Assembly (NCBI RefSeq): GCF_036417355.1
Contig: NZ_CP143889.1
Span: 1,922,001-1,986,000 of the forward strand
Length of the DNA: 64,000 bases
From: Akkermansia sp. RCC_12PD
GTDB lineage: Bacteria > Verrucomicrobiota > Verrucomicrobiia > Verrucomicrobiales > Akkermansiaceae
Direction of reading: 5' to 3'
Part shown: piece after piece, positions 8,277 to 17,547 of the stretch
Position numbering within the stretch: the first letter of the stretch is position 1
Layout of the letters: every line of letters starts with the position of its first letter
Program-made: the position numbers and the translations under genes
Notes under the pieces: model-generated
What the model was told of the DNA's origin: nothing
Database searches by the model: none
Seen by the model: the letters and a program-made list of their open reading frames with translations, nothing else

Positions 8277-9389
8277 TCAGGAGATTTTGTGATGGAAGGA
8301 GAAGATGGCAGCGAATACGGATACCGCCGTTACGATCAGAATGGCCCCGAAGAGCGGCCAGAGGTCCAGGAATCCGGCCCCTTCCAGGAAGATGCGCTGG
8401 ATGAGTTCCAGGCCGTACCGCATGGGGTTGAGCAGGGTAAGGTCCTGGAAGATGTCCGGCATGCTGGAGATGGGGGTGGCGAAGCCGGAGAGCATGACCA
8501 TGGGCACCAGGAGCAGGAAGGTTCCCACAATGGCCTGCTGGAGGGATTGGGCGAAGGAGGAGATGCACAGCCCTATGGCCGTCGCGGTGATGATGAAGAG
8601 CAGAATGGCCGTGGCAAGGAGCCAGATGGAGCCCTGGAAGGGGATGCGGAACCAGAACATGGCCACCAGCACCACGAAGACGGCCTGCATGGAGCCGGTG
8701 ATGACCGTGGCGATGCCTTTGCCCAGCAGGATTTCCCCCGGGTTGTACGGGGCTACCAAGAGCTGGTCAAAGGTGCCTTCCTCCCGTTCCCGGGCGATGG
8801 AGAGTGCCCCGGAGAGGATGGAGTTGATCAGGGCCAGGACGGCGATGAGGCCGGGCACGATGAACCAGCGCGTAATGAGATTAGGGTTGAACCAGGAGCG
8901 GGTTTCTATTTCCACCGGGGAGGCGCCGCCGTTTCTGGCGGCCAGGTCCGCGCCGAAGGCGGAGGCGATTTGCTGGGCGTAGCCGAGGGCGATGGCTGCC
9001 GTGTTTGCGTTGCGCCCGTCCGCAATGAGCTGAAGGGAGGCAGGGCGGCCCGTCTGGAGGTTGCGGGAGAAGTCCGGCGGAATGGTGAGCCCTATGACGA
9101 TTTTCCGGTTGTCGATCATGCGGTCTATGTCCTTTTCCGTGGATGCCGCGGCCTGCCGCCGGAAGATGCCTGTGCCTTCCAGGTCCGCAATGTACTGGGC
9201 GGCGGATTCCCCGCCGTCCTTGTCCAGCACGGCGTAGGGCACGCGCGTGACGTTCATGGTAGCCGCGTATCCGAAGATGCAGATCTGGATGATGGGCGGG
9301 ATGATGAGGGCCATGCGGCTTTTTTTGTCCCTGAGCACGGCCAGCAGTTCCTTTTTGACGAGGGAGGTTATTCTGACGAAGAAGTCCAT
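8277..9389 (-). CDS. ABC-2 type efflux permease, YbhR-like
   Basis: 370-residue ABC-2 permease, last gene of a four-gene efflux operon. Topology is typical: one membrane helix near residues 25-45, a large extracytoplasmic domain (about 50-180), then five helices to the C-terminus. The conserved Ala-Arg-Glu-Arg-Glu-Glu-Gly-Thr-Phe-Asp-Gln-Leu motif marks the cytoplasmic coupling helix. Sequence features such as Leu-Ile-Ala-Asp-Gly-Arg-Asn-Ala-Asn match E. coli YbhR more than YbhS. It starts 4 bp after the YbhS-like gene stops. It presumably pairs with that protein as the heterodimeric membrane channel. Substrate unknown; YbhGFSR of E. coli affects drug and cation tolerance. Confidence 0.88.
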   Translation of the reverse strand: MDFFVRITSLVKKELLAVLRDKKSRMALIIPPIIQICIFGYAATMNVTRVPYAVLDKDGGESAAQYIADLEGTGIFRRQAAASTEKDIDRMIDNRKIVIGLTIPPDFSRNLQTGRPASLQLIADGRNANTAAIALGYAQQIASAFGADLAARNGGASPVEIETRSWFNPNLITRWFIVPGLIAVLALINSILSGALSIAREREEGTFDQLLVAPYNPGEILLGKGIATVITGSMQAVFVVLVAMFWFRIPFQGSIWLLATAILLFIITATAIGLCISSFAQSLQQAIVGTFLLLVPMVMLSGFATPISSMPDIFQDLTLLNPMRYGLELIQRIFLEGAGFLDLWPLFGAILIVTAVSVFAAIFSFHHKIS

Positions 9390-9393
9390 GACG

Positions 9394-10500
9394 TTATTCC
9401 AGGGATTTGGGAGCTTTCAAACGGGCGATGCCCATGAGGACGACGGCAAAGACGCCCAGTGTGATGCAGCACGGGATGATGACGGAGGGGATGTCCCCGG
9501 CCAGGAAGAGGGTCTGGAGCAGGGTGACGTAATAGCGCGCCGGGATCATGTAGGTGAGGGCGCGCACGGCGGGCGGCATGTTCAGAATGTCGTACAGGAA
9601 GCCGGAGAGCATGAGGGCCGGCATGAAGGTGCCCATGATGGCGAACTGGCAGGCCAGGAACTGGTTTTTCGTGGCCGTGGAGATGACGAGCCCCAACCCC
9701 AGGGCCACAATGAGGAACAGGGCGGAGACCGCCAGCAGCAGGGTGAGGGAGCCGCGGATGGGGATGCCGAAGACAAAGGCGGCGAAGACCATGGAGATGG
9801 CCAGGCTGACCATGCCCAGCAGGAAGTTGGTAGCCGCCTTGGCAGTGAGGATTTCCCCGCTGCCCACGGGGGTGACGAAGAGGCTTTCCAGTGTGCCCCG
9901 TTCATATTCCCGCGCCATGACCAGGGAAGTGAGGAGCGCCCCGATCATGGTCATAATGGTGACGATGACGCCGGGAACCAGGTAGTAGTGGCTGTCGTTG
10001 GCTTCATTGAAGCGGGTGCGCGTCTGTACGTCCAGCACGGGGGCGGACTGTCCGTGCAGGGAGGCCCCCCAGGAACCCACAACGGCCTGAAGGTAGTTGC
10101 GGATGAGGGTGGCCTGGTTGGCGTTGACCCCGTTGACGACGATCTGGACTTTGGTGACGCCGCCGTTGAGGGTGTCCGGGGCGTTGCTTTGCAGGGCGAT
10201 GAAGGCATCCACTTCATGGGTGCGCAGCAGTTCTTCCGCCTCGCGGGTGGAGAAGACGCGCCGGGTCTGGAAGTATTTGGAGAGGGTGAGGCGCGTTTCC
10301 AGATTGGTGGATTCGCTGGAGGCCGGAACGGCCAGGTACGCGATGCGCACGTTTTTGATGTCCATGCTCATGCCGTAGCCGAAGAGGAGCAGAAGCACGG
10401 CGGGAAGGATGACGGCGATTCCCACGTTGCCGGGGTCTCTGACTACCTGGTGCAGTTCCTTGACGATGAGGGCGCCGATGCGTTTGAGAGAGGAGATCAT
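9394..10500 (-). CDS. ABC-2 type efflux permease, YbhS-like
   Basis: 368 residues with the same ABC-2 layout as the next gene: one N-terminal helix, a large external domain, five C-terminal helices. The coupling motif Ala-Arg-Glu-Tyr-Glu-Arg-Gly-Thr-Leu-Glu resembles YbhS (Arg-Glu-Trp-Glu-Arg-Gly-Thr-Met-Glu), as do the Val-Arg-Asp-Pro-Gly-Asn N-terminal stretch and the late Met-Ile-Pro-Ala-Arg-Tyr-Tyr-Val segment. The start codon overlaps the end of the ATPase gene by 4 bp, indicating translational coupling. It forms the inner-membrane part of an export complex with the downstream YbhR-like protein. Confidence 0.9.
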   Translation of the reverse strand: MISSLKRIGALIVKELHQVVRDPGNVGIAVILPAVLLLLFGYGMSMDIKNVRIAYLAVPASSESTNLETRLTLSKYFQTRRVFSTREAEELLRTHEVDAFIALQSNAPDTLNGGVTKVQIVVNGVNANQATLIRNYLQAVVGSWGASLHGQSAPVLDVQTRTRFNEANDSHYYLVPGVIVTIMTMIGALLTSLVMAREYERGTLESLFVTPVGSGEILTAKAATNFLLGMVSLAISMVFAAFVFGIPIRGSLTLLLAVSALFLIVALGLGLVISTATKNQFLACQFAIMGTFMPALMLSGFLYDILNMPPAVRALTYMIPARYYVTLLQTLFLAGDIPSVIIPCCITLGVFAVVLMGIARLKAPKSLE

Positions 10501-12260
10501 GGGTTTTCCCCTCCTTTCTTCATGTATTTTTCCGTGATAGCCAGGAAGGCATCTTCCAGGGAGGCGGGCGCGCCATCCTCCCGGGGCGGGGCGTGTTTGC
10601 GTATTTCATCCGGGGAGCCTTCCGCCAGCGTGGTGCCGTCCATCATGATGAGCATGTTGTCGCAGAATTCCGCTTCTCCCAGGAAGTGCGTGGTGATGAT
10701 GATGGTGACTCCTTTTTCCGCCAGCGAGTTGATGCGCAGCCAGAAGTCGCGCCGTGCCAGCGGGTCCGCGCCGGAGGTGGGCTCGTCCAGAAAGAGGATG
10801 TCCGGGGAGTGGAGCAGCCCGCACGCCATGCTGAGGCGCTGCTTGTAGCCGCCGGGCAGGTGGGCGGCGGGGGCGTTCATGTAGGGGGTGAGGCGGAATT
10901 CCTTTTCCATGGCCTGGATGGCCTCCTTTCTTTCCTTCCCGGCCATGCCGTAAGCCCCGGCGAAGAATTCCAGGTTCTGCCGCGTGGTGAGCATGCCGTA
11001 CATGGAGAATTTCTGGGCTACGTACCCTACTTTCCGCCGTGCCCGGGCGGCGGCTGTCCGCAAATCAGCACCCGCTACGTTGAGCGTGCCGCTAGTGGCA
11101 GGCAGCAGCCCGCAGAGCATGCGGAAGGTGGTGCTTTTCCCGGCACCATTCGGACCCAGCAGTCCGAAGACCTGCCCTTTCCGGACGGAGAAGCTGACGT
11201 GGTTGACGGCGGTGAAGCTACCGAATTGGCGCACGAGGTCCGTGACCCGGATGACGACGTCCCCTTCCGCCGCCTGTTCCGGGAGCGGCTTGCCTTCCGG
11301 AACGGGAATGTCGCCGGACGCCGGGTCCGTTTGTTCCGCCAGCAGGGTCATGAAGCCGTCGGAGAAATCCGGACGGCCCGGCTGGGGATGGTATTCCTCC
11401 AGTTTTTGCCGCGTGGGGTGGTCCGGCGGCAGGATGATGCGGACTGTTCCGCCCTGGGGCGTGGCGTTGATGATGCCGGGCATGGTGGCCAGCCTGCTCT
11501 GGAACTGGCGGGTGTTGATTTTTTCCGGGGTCTGCACCGTGACGCACATGCCTTCCGCGCGCGCGATGACGTCCGCGGGCGGCGCGTCCACGAGCAGCCG
11601 CCCCTGATACATGATGAGGGTTCTGTTGCAGTAGGCGGATTCATCCATGTACGAGGTGCTGACGAGCACCCCCACGCCTTCCTCATGGGAGAATTGCCGG
11701 AGGATGTTCCACAGTTCCCGGCGGGAGAGTGGGTCCACGCCCACCGTAGGTTCGTCCAGCAGGATGAGGGACGGGGAGGAGATCAGCGAGCAGCACAGCC
11801 CCAGCTTCTGCTTCATGCCGCCGGAGAGTTTGCCTGCCAGGCGTCCGGTGAAGCGTTCCAGGCTGGTCATGGAGAGGAGGTCGCGGAAGCGTTTTTCCCG
11901 GTCCTGGCCGGAGACGCCGTGCATGCGGGCGTAAAGCTCCATGTTTTCCCGGACGGTGAGGTCCTCGTACAGGCCGAATTTCTGCGGCATGTAACCGATG
12001 GAGGATTGAATGGCACGGCTTTTTTTCACGGAGTCCAGATTCAGGACGGAGATGGAGCCTTCATGCGGTTTCATCAGCCCCGTGATCAGGCGGATGAGGG
12101 TGGTTTTTCCCGCGCCGTCCGGCCCCAGCAGCCCCACGATTTCCCCGGAAGACAGGCGGAAGGAGATTCCGGCCACCGCCGCAAAGGGGACGCCTGCCGG
12201 GTCCGGGAACATTTTGCGCACGTTCCGGCAGTCGATCAGAAGACGGGAGTTTGCGTTCAT
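10497..12260 (-). CDS. Dual-domain ABC exporter ATPase, YbhF-like
   Basis: 587 residues, two fused nucleotide-binding domains. Domain 1 (about 8-240) has Walker A Gly-Pro-Asp-Gly-Ala-Gly-Lys-Thr-Thr, signature Leu-Ser-Gly-Gly-Met and Walker B Leu-Ile-Leu-Leu-Asp-Glu-Pro. Domain 2 (about 330-560) has Walker A Gly-Pro-Asn-Gly-Ala-Gly-Lys-Ser-Thr, a deviant signature Leu-Pro-Gly-Gly-Tyr, and Walker B Ile-Leu-Phe-Leu-Asp-Glu-Pro. The Pro in the second signature suggests unequal ATP sites, though the overall design is that of YbhF/RbbA-like efflux ATPases. It overlaps the membrane-fusion gene upstream (12257-12260) and the permease downstream (10497-10500) by 4 bp each. Confidence 0.93.
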   Translation of the reverse strand: MNANSRLLIDCRNVRKMFPDPAGVPFAAVAGISFRLSSGEIVGLLGPDGAGKTTLIRLITGLMKPHEGSISVLNLDSVKKSRAIQSSIGYMPQKFGLYEDLTVRENMELYARMHGVSGQDREKRFRDLLSMTSLERFTGRLAGKLSGGMKQKLGLCCSLISSPSLILLDEPTVGVDPLSRRELWNILRQFSHEEGVGVLVSTSYMDESAYCNRTLIMYQGRLLVDAPPADVIARAEGMCVTVQTPEKINTRQFQSRLATMPGIINATPQGGTVRIILPPDHPTRQKLEEYHPQPGRPDFSDGFMTLLAEQTDPASGDIPVPEGKPLPEQAAEGDVVIRVTDLVRQFGSFTAVNHVSFSVRKGQVFGLLGPNGAGKSTTFRMLCGLLPATSGTLNVAGADLRTAAARARRKVGYVAQKFSMYGMLTTRQNLEFFAGAYGMAGKERKEAIQAMEKEFRLTPYMNAPAAHLPGGYKQRLSMACGLLHSPDILFLDEPTSGADPLARRDFWLRINSLAEKGVTIIITTHFLGEAEFCDNMLIMMDGTTLAEGSPDEIRKHAPPREDGAPASLEDAFLAITEKYMKKGGENP

Positions 12261-13297
12261 GGCCTGGACTGTTCCGGAGAGGGCCGGCCGTTTTCCTGGT
12301 CCAGGGGGATAGTGACTGTGGCCGGGGCGCCCAGGCGCAGCCGGTTGTCCGGGTCGTCCACGATGATGCGCACTTCATAGACCAGGGCTGTTCTGAGGTC
12401 CGGCGTTTCCACGTTCTTGGGCGTGAATTCCGCAACGGAGGAAATGAAGCCCACCGTTCCCTTGAAGTCCGTGCCGGGAAAGCTGTCGTTATGCACGGTG
12501 GCGGAGAAACCGGGCCTGACTTTTCCAAGCTGGGTTTCCGTGAGGTATGCCCTTACCCATTTGGTGTGGTTCAGGGAGAGGTTGTAAACGGGTTTCTGGG
12601 GTGAGGCCATGTCCCCTTTTTCCAGGATGCGGTTGCGCACTACGGCGTCACTCGGAGCGTAGAGAATGGCGTCTTTCAGATTTTGCTCCCTGATGGTGAG
12701 ATTGGCCCTGGCCTGGTTGTACTGGGCGAGTGCCTGGGCTATGTCTTCCGCGCGGGAGCCGGCCAGGAGCAGTTCCAGCTGTTTTTGCGCTACGTCCAGA
12801 TTGGCGGCGGCCACCCGCTGGGAGGCTACGGCGTCGTCCGCTTCCTGCCGGGAGATGGATTTGGTTTCAGCCAGCGCCACGAGCCTTTTGCTGCGCAGGG
12901 CGGCATTGTTCAGCGTGGCCTGGGCGGATTCCACATTCGCCCGTGCCTGGGCTATTTCTTCCCGGCGGGGGCCGTTTTTCACCCGCAGGTAGTTCTGGCG
13001 GGCGGCTTCCGCCGTCTGGCGCGCTTCATCTACGGCCTGCTGCAGGCGGACCGTTTCCAGCGTGGCGAGTTTCTGTCCGGCGGTGACGGTGTCTCCTTCG
13101 TCCACCAGCACGGAGTCGATCCTCTCGGAGATCAGGAAAGCCAGATCCACCTGCCTGAGGTCCACGTTGCCGTAGAGCACGGCTTCCTGCTCGGGGCCGG
13201 CGGGAGCTTCCCGGTAAATGAACCAGGCCGCCGCGCCTGCGGCACACAGCAGGATCAGGATGATCACCAGCTTTTTCATGTCTATGTTTATACGCAT
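12257..13297 (-). CDS. HlyD/YbhG-type membrane fusion protein
   Basis: First gene of the efflux operon. 346 residues: a single N-terminal membrane anchor (about 9-27), a beta-barrel/lipoyl region, a long alpha-hairpin coiled coil (about 80-200) rich in Ala and Gln, and a C-terminal barrel. The stretch Leu-Tyr-Gly-Asn-Val-Asp and the late Glu-Phe-Thr-Pro-Lys-Asn-Val-Glu-Thr-Pro-Asp-Leu-Arg-Thr match E. coli YbhG closely. Met7 (13279) is an equally good start, directly before the anchor. A TATTAT hexamer 2 bp upstream of 13297 would make the longer start leaderless. It bridges the ABC pump to an outer-membrane channel, but no TolC-type gene is in the operon. Confidence 0.92.
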   Translation of the reverse strand: MRINIDMKKLVIILILLCAAGAAAWFIYREAPAGPEQEAVLYGNVDLRQVDLAFLISERIDSVLVDEGDTVTAGQKLATLETVRLQQAVDEARQTAEAARQNYLRVKNGPRREEIAQARANVESAQATLNNAALRSKRLVALAETKSISRQEADDAVASQRVAAANLDVAQKQLELLLAGSRAEDIAQALAQYNQARANLTIREQNLKDAILYAPSDAVVRNRILEKGDMASPQKPVYNLSLNHTKWVRAYLTETQLGKVRPGFSATVHNDSFPGTDFKGTVGFISSVAEFTPKNVETPDLRTALVYEVRIIVDDPDNRLRLGAPATVTIPLDQENGRPSPEQSRP

Positions 13298-13411
13298 GTA
13301 TAATATTTCTTTGCAAACAAAAACGCAGTCATCATGACGGAGAAGGAATTAGCGGTTTACTAAGGGGGGGAGAACGGGCATAATCCGGCGACTTTTACTT
13401 TTCCAATCGAT

Positions 13412-16240
13412 ATGATGACCGCCACCGAGATCCGCCAAAGCTTTCTGGAATTTTTCCGCGAGAAACAGCACACGGTCGTGCCTTCTGCCTCTTTGATGCC
13501 CCAAAGCCCCGGCCTGTTGTTCACAAATGCCGGCATGAACCAGTTTGTTCCCTATTTCCTGGGCGTGTGGACGCCGCCGTGGAAGCCCGCCCGCGCCACG
13601 GACACCCAGAAGTGCATCCGCGCCGGAGGCAAGCACAATGACCTGGAGGATGTGGGCTATGATTCCTACCACCACACGTTTTTCGAGATGCTGGGCAACT
13701 GGTCCTTCGGCGATTATTTCAAGAAGGAAGCCATTCACTGGGCCTGGGAGCTGGTCGTGGAACGCTGGGGGTTTCCGGCGGAACGGCTGTACGCCACGGT
13801 GTACGCGCCGGACAAGAGCAAGGGGGATCCCGGGGAGTTTGACCAGGAGGCCTGGAATTACTGGGCGGAACTGTTCCGTTCCCGCGGGCTGGACCCGGAG
13901 GTTCACATTGTGCACGGCAACGTGAAGGACAATTTCTGGATGATGGGAGAGACCGGTCCCTGCGGCCCCTGCTCCGAATTGCACGTGGACCTGACCCCGA
14001 ACGGCGATACGCAGGGCAGGCTGGTGAACAAGGATTCCGATTTGTGCATTGAGATTTGGAATCTGGTGTTCATCCAGTACAATGCGGAGAGCGACGGTTC
14101 CATGCGCAACCTGCCGGCCTGCCATGTGGATACGGGCATGGGCTTCGAACGCGCCTGCTCCATCATGCAATGCACGGACGGGTTCAAGGATTTTTCCCGC
14201 AAGCCTTCCAATTACGCCACGGATGTGTTCCGCCCGCTGTTTGACAGGCTGGAAGCCTTGAGCGGCCGGGAGTACTCGGACGTTTATCCCGCCCCCGGCT
14301 CCAAGCTGGTGGCCGCCGGGGACGACGTTCTCCAGGAGGCGATCGCCTTCCGTGTGATTGCCGACCACGTGCGTACTTTGAGTTTTTCCATTGCGGACGG
14401 AATTTTGCCGGGCAACAACGGCCGCAATTACGTGTTGCGCCGCATTTTGCGCCGTGCCGTGCGCTATGGTCGCCGCCTGGGGTTCACCCAGCCGTTCCTG
14501 GCAGAACTGGTGGATACGCTGGTGGCCTCCTTCGGCCAGGTGTTCCCGGAACTGGTTTCCCGTGCTGATACGGTGAAGGAGGTACTGACCCGTGAAGAAG
14601 CCAGCTTCAATGAAACGCTGGACCGCGGCCTGGAATTGTTTGACGCGGAAACCGCTTCCGCCGGGAAGGTGACCGGCGAGTTTGCCTTCAAGCTTTACGA
14701 TACCTACGGATTCCCGGTGGACCTGACCGCCCTGCTTGCGGAGGAACGCGGGCTGGACATCGACATGGAACGCTTCAACCGTCTGATGGAGGAACAGCGC
14801 GACCGGGCCCGCGCGGCGCGGAAGAGCGAAGTGGTGCGCGCCCTGGATTTGAAGACGGACGCCGTAACGGATTTCACGGGCTACGATGTGGACGAGTGCG
14901 CCGCTACCGTGCTGGAAGTGAGCCGCCAGGGGGACTCCCTGTTTATTATTACGGACAAGACGCCGTTTTACGCGGAGATGGGCGGCCAGGTGTCCGATGC
15001 CGGACTGATCGAGATCGGCGGGGACAGCTACCACGTGGCGGCCGTCCAGCAGATCGGCGGAGCGCGCGCCCATGTGGTGGAGTACCAGGAAGGGCTGAAC
15101 GTGAAGCCCGGGGACCGCGTGCATTTGAGCATTGACGCGGAACGCCGCCGCCGGGTGGAGGCCCACCATACCGCCACCCACCTCCTGCACTGCGCCCTGC
15201 ACCAGGAGGTGAGCCCGGACGCGGCCCAGCAGGGGTCCTTCGTCTCGGAAGACCGCCTGCGCTTTGATTTCAACAGCGGAGCCGTCACGCCGGACCAGCT
15301 GCGGAAGATTGAAGAGAAGGTAAACGGCTGGATTGACGCCGGACTGCCGGTGTATTGCACGGAACGCGCCTATGCGGAGGTGAAGGGGAATTCCGCCATC
15401 GCCCAGTTTTTTGGGGACAAGTACGGAGATTTGGTGCGCGTCGTCCAGGTGGGCGGCTGCGAGAACGCGCTGGATGGCGTCTCCATGGAGTTCTGCGGGG
15501 GCACCCACATCGCGAACACGAAGGATATCGGCCTGTTCAAGATTAAAAGCGAAGGAGCCATCGCCTCCGGAGTGCGCCGCATTGAGGCCATGACGGGGGA
15601 TGCCGCCCTGGAGATGATCCGCCAGCACGTCGTCGCCAAGAGCCTGGAGATCGCCAAAGCGGTGGAAAAGATCAAGGAAGTGAATTATGCCCTGGAGGAC
15701 ATGGGGCTGGAGCAGGTTCCGGTTCCCACCATTGAGGGCAAGCCCGGCCTGTCCGCCATCGGAGCTTCCGACATTCGCACGGTGAACGAGTCTCTGGAAC
15801 GGTTTGACGCCAGCGTGGAACATTTCAAGCAGACGGCCCTGGATGCGGAGAAGAAGCTGAAGAAGGCCCGCGCCGGACAGTCCGCCGCCAGGGCCGACGC
15901 CCTACTGAACGAATGGCTTTCCGGTGGTTCCGCTTCCCTGATTCAGGTGGCGGAAGGGTCGGGGGAGCTTCTTCAGGAACTGCTCAACGGCTTGAAAAAG
16001 CGCCAATATGCGGGGGCGGCCTTTCTGCTGTGCGTAGACAGTTCTTCCTTGCTCCTGGGGGCGTATTGTGGCAAAGATGCCATTGCAGACGGCTTGTCCG
16101 CCGGGGATTTGGTCCGCGAGGTGTCGTCCCTTGGCGGCGGCAAAGGCGGCGGCCGGGCCGATCAGGCCCGAGGCTCCGCCCCGCAGGATGCGGACCCCCA
16201 GACGCTGGCCGCTGCGGCGCGCAAGATTATCAACGGGTAA
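13412..16240 (+). CDS. alaS: Alanine-tRNA ligase
   Basis: Charges tRNA-Ala in the cytoplasm and clears mischarged Ser/Gly. 942 residues, longer than E. coli AlaRS (876). Class II catalytic domain (1 to about 240) opens with the typical Arg-x-Ser-Phe-Leu-Glu-Phe-Phe; motif residues such as Phe-Glu-Met-Leu-Gly-Asn-Trp-Ser-Phe-Gly are intact. A tRNA-recognition domain follows. The editing domain carries the zinc ligands His586 and His590 (His-x3-His) and Cys695/His699 in Cys-Gly-Gly-Thr-His. The C-Ala domain ends with Gly-Gly-Gly-Lys-Gly-Gly-Gly and a final Ala-Ala-Ala-Arg-Lys-Ile. It is divergent from the efflux operon; pssA follows after 33 bp and may be co-transcribed. Confidence 0.98.
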   Translation: MMTATEIRQSFLEFFREKQHTVVPSASLMPQSPGLLFTNAGMNQFVPYFLGVWTPPWKPARATDTQKCIRAGGKHNDLEDVGYDSYHHTFFEMLGNWSFGDYFKKEAIHWAWELVVERWGFPAERLYATVYAPDKSKGDPGEFDQEAWNYWAELFRSRGLDPEVHIVHGNVKDNFWMMGETGPCGPCSELHVDLTPNGDTQGRLVNKDSDLCIEIWNLVFIQYNAESDGSMRNLPACHVDTGMGFERACSIMQCTDGFKDFSRKPSNYATDVFRPLFDRLEALSGREYSDVYPAPGSKLVAAGDDVLQEAIAFRVIADHVRTLSFSIADGILPGNNGRNYVLRRILRRAVRYGRRLGFTQPFLAELVDTLVASFGQVFPELVSRADTVKEVLTREEASFNETLDRGLELFDAETASAGKVTGEFAFKLYDTYGFPVDLTALLAEERGLDIDMERFNRLMEEQRDRARAARKSEVVRALDLKTDAVTDFTGYDVDECAATVLEVSRQGDSLFIITDKTPFYAEMGGQVSDAGLIEIGGDSYHVAAVQQIGGARAHVVEYQEGLNVKPGDRVHLSIDAERRRRVEAHHTATHLLHCALHQEVSPDAAQQGSFVSEDRLRFDFNSGAVTPDQLRKIEEKVNGWIDAGLPVYCTERAYAEVKGNSAIAQFFGDKYGDLVRVVQVGGCENALDGVSMEFCGGTHIANTKDIGLFKIKSEGAIASGVRRIEAMTGDAALEMIRQHVVAKSLEIAKAVEKIKEVNYALEDMGLEQVPVPTIEGKPGLSAIGASDIRTVNESLERFDASVEHFKQTALDAEKKLKKARAGQSAARADALLNEWLSGGSASLIQVAEGSGELLQELLNGLKKRQYAGAAFLLCVDSSSLLLGAYCGKDAIADGLSAGDLVREVSSLGGGKGGGRADQARGSAPQDADPQTLAAAARKIING

Positions 16241-16273
16241 GCCCCGAAGGGCAGCTCCAGTAAAAAGCCGATC

Positions 16274-17104
16274 ATGGACAAGAAGATTTTTCCGGATGAA
16301 CCCGAAATTCCCATTTTGCCGAACCTGTTCACGGCAGGGAACCTGGTGTGCGGATTTTTCGCCATTCTGACGATTTTTGAAGGGATCAACCAGGCGGACA
16401 GCGATGCCGTGGCGGCCTTTGCCTGTTATCAGAACGCCACGTTCCTGATTTTCGCGGCTTGTCTGTTCGATTTGTTTGACGGCCGGATTGCGCGTATGCG
16501 CGGGCAGGACGGCCCGTTTGGAAGGGAGTTCGATTCTCTGGCGGACATTGTTTCTTTCGGCATCGCTCCGGCGCTTCTGGTGGCCAAGGCGGTATTGTTC
16601 CAGCTTTCTCCGCCGGAAGTGGGCTGGGGCATCGGCATTTTGTACCTGCTGTGCGCCGCCCTGCGTCTGGCGCGCTTCAACTGCATGGCGTCGGCTCCCC
16701 GCAAGGAAGGCCAGAGCAGCGATTTCGTGGGACTTCCCGTTCCGATGGCGGCCGGGGCTGTGGTTTCCACCATGTATCTGGTGATGTACCTGGCTGGCAG
16801 GGCGCCGGATGGGGCCATGGACCTGGGCGTGTTCAAGTACGTGATCGCCCTGGCGATGGCAGGCGTTTCCGTGCTGATGATGAGCCGGGTGGTTTATCCC
16901 AGTTTCAAGCACATCAACATGCGTACGCGGGGTACGATGTACGCGATCGTGCTCATTGTGCTGACGGTCATCTGCATTTTCAAATTCCCGTGGGTGATGC
17001 CCGCGGTCATTTTCTCCATTTACCTGCTTTATGGGCTGGTGCGCCCCTGGGTGGCCCGCCGCTGGCGGAACAAGCTGGAAGCCAGCGACGGGGAGGAGGA
17101 GTAA
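16274..17104 (+). CDS. pssA: CDP-diacylglycerol-serine O-phosphatidyltransferase
   Basis: Makes phosphatidylserine, the precursor of phosphatidylethanolamine, in the inner membrane. 276 residues with about eight hydrophobic segments. The CDP-alcohol phosphatidyltransferase signature is complete: Asp69-Gly70, Ala73-Arg74, Gly83, Asp87 and Asp91. An N-terminal Pro-Asn-Leu-Phe-Thr-Ala-Gly-Asn-Leu stretch is typical of the PssA type (type II). No decarboxylase gene (psd) is in the window. The gene lies directly after alaS; the AT-rich island begins within a few hundred bases of its stop. Confidence 0.93.
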   Translation: MDKKIFPDEPEIPILPNLFTAGNLVCGFFAILTIFEGINQADSDAVAAFACYQNATFLIFAACLFDLFDGRIARMRGQDGPFGREFDSLADIVSFGIAPALLVAKAVLFQLSPPEVGWGIGILYLLCAALRLARFNCMASAPRKEGQSSDFVGLPVPMAAGAVVSTMYLVMYLAGRAPDGAMDLGVFKYVIALAMAGVSVLMMSRVVYPSFKHINMRTRGTMYAIVLIVLTVICIFKFPWVMPAVIFSIYLLYGLVRPWVARRWRNKLEASDGEEE

Positions 17105-17142
17105 CAGAATTTTTCCAGCAAACGGAGGACCTTGCCCTGGCC

Positions 17143-17547
17143 ATGCCGCCACAGGAACTGTGGATATTCCTTGCCCGATGCCGGGTCTCTTGTTCCAACT
17201 TTGTCCTGAACGCCATGTATCGTTACTCCATATCCCGGGAAGATTTCCACGCATGCGTCAATCATCTTCTTGGCCGCCGAGCGCGAAAGGCTTTTTATGC
17301 GGTGCACCTCAAGAGAGGCATTTTCCAAGTAATAGCTTTACTGATTATTTTTTATGTTTGCTGGTATCTTCAAGCAAATTATGCGGAATCAGGATGGGTT
17401 AAAGCTTGGTTTCCTGCAGGTAATGTAATGGTTTTTTACTATATTTTTATAGTTTTGATTTTTTTAAATCGAAACTATTTACTTTGGTCTTGTATCAGTC
17501 GTTTTGGCTGTCTCTCCCGTCAATTTATTACCGAATATCAGCGTTAG
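17143..17547 (+). CDS. Small membrane protein, copy 1 of a duplicated cassette; C-terminus replaced by repeat DNA
   Basis: 134 residues from ATG 17143 (a GGAGG lies 14 bp upstream), or 110 residues from ATG 17215, where similarity to the decayed second copy begins with Met-Tyr-Arg-Tyr-Ser-Ile-Ser. Two hydrophobic segments are present, at about residues 74-90 and 103-120. Family not recognised. The last 25 codons lie inside the 120-bp repeat at 17470-17589. The second copy loses similarity at exactly that point, so the natural C-terminus seems to have been displaced by the repeat. Base composition drops from GC-rich to AT-rich within the gene. Whether it still functions is unclear. Confidence 0.55.
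   Translation: MPPQELWIFLARCRVSCSNFVLNAMYRYSISREDFHACVNHLLGRRARKAFYAVHLKRGIFQVIALLIIFYVCWYLQANYAESGWVKAWFPAGNVMVFYYIFIVLIFLNRNYLLWSCISRFGCLSRQFITEYQR

Noticed and set aside
10593-12380. 595-codon plus-strand frame across the dual ATPase
   Set aside because: Shadow of the minus-strand ABC ATPase; the same holds for long plus-strand frames across 8289-10848.
13349-15823. 824-codon open frame on the minus strand across alaS
   Set aside because: It mirrors the third-position GC bias of alaS; composition is His/Gln/Arg-rich without motifs, and alaS is certain on the plus strand.
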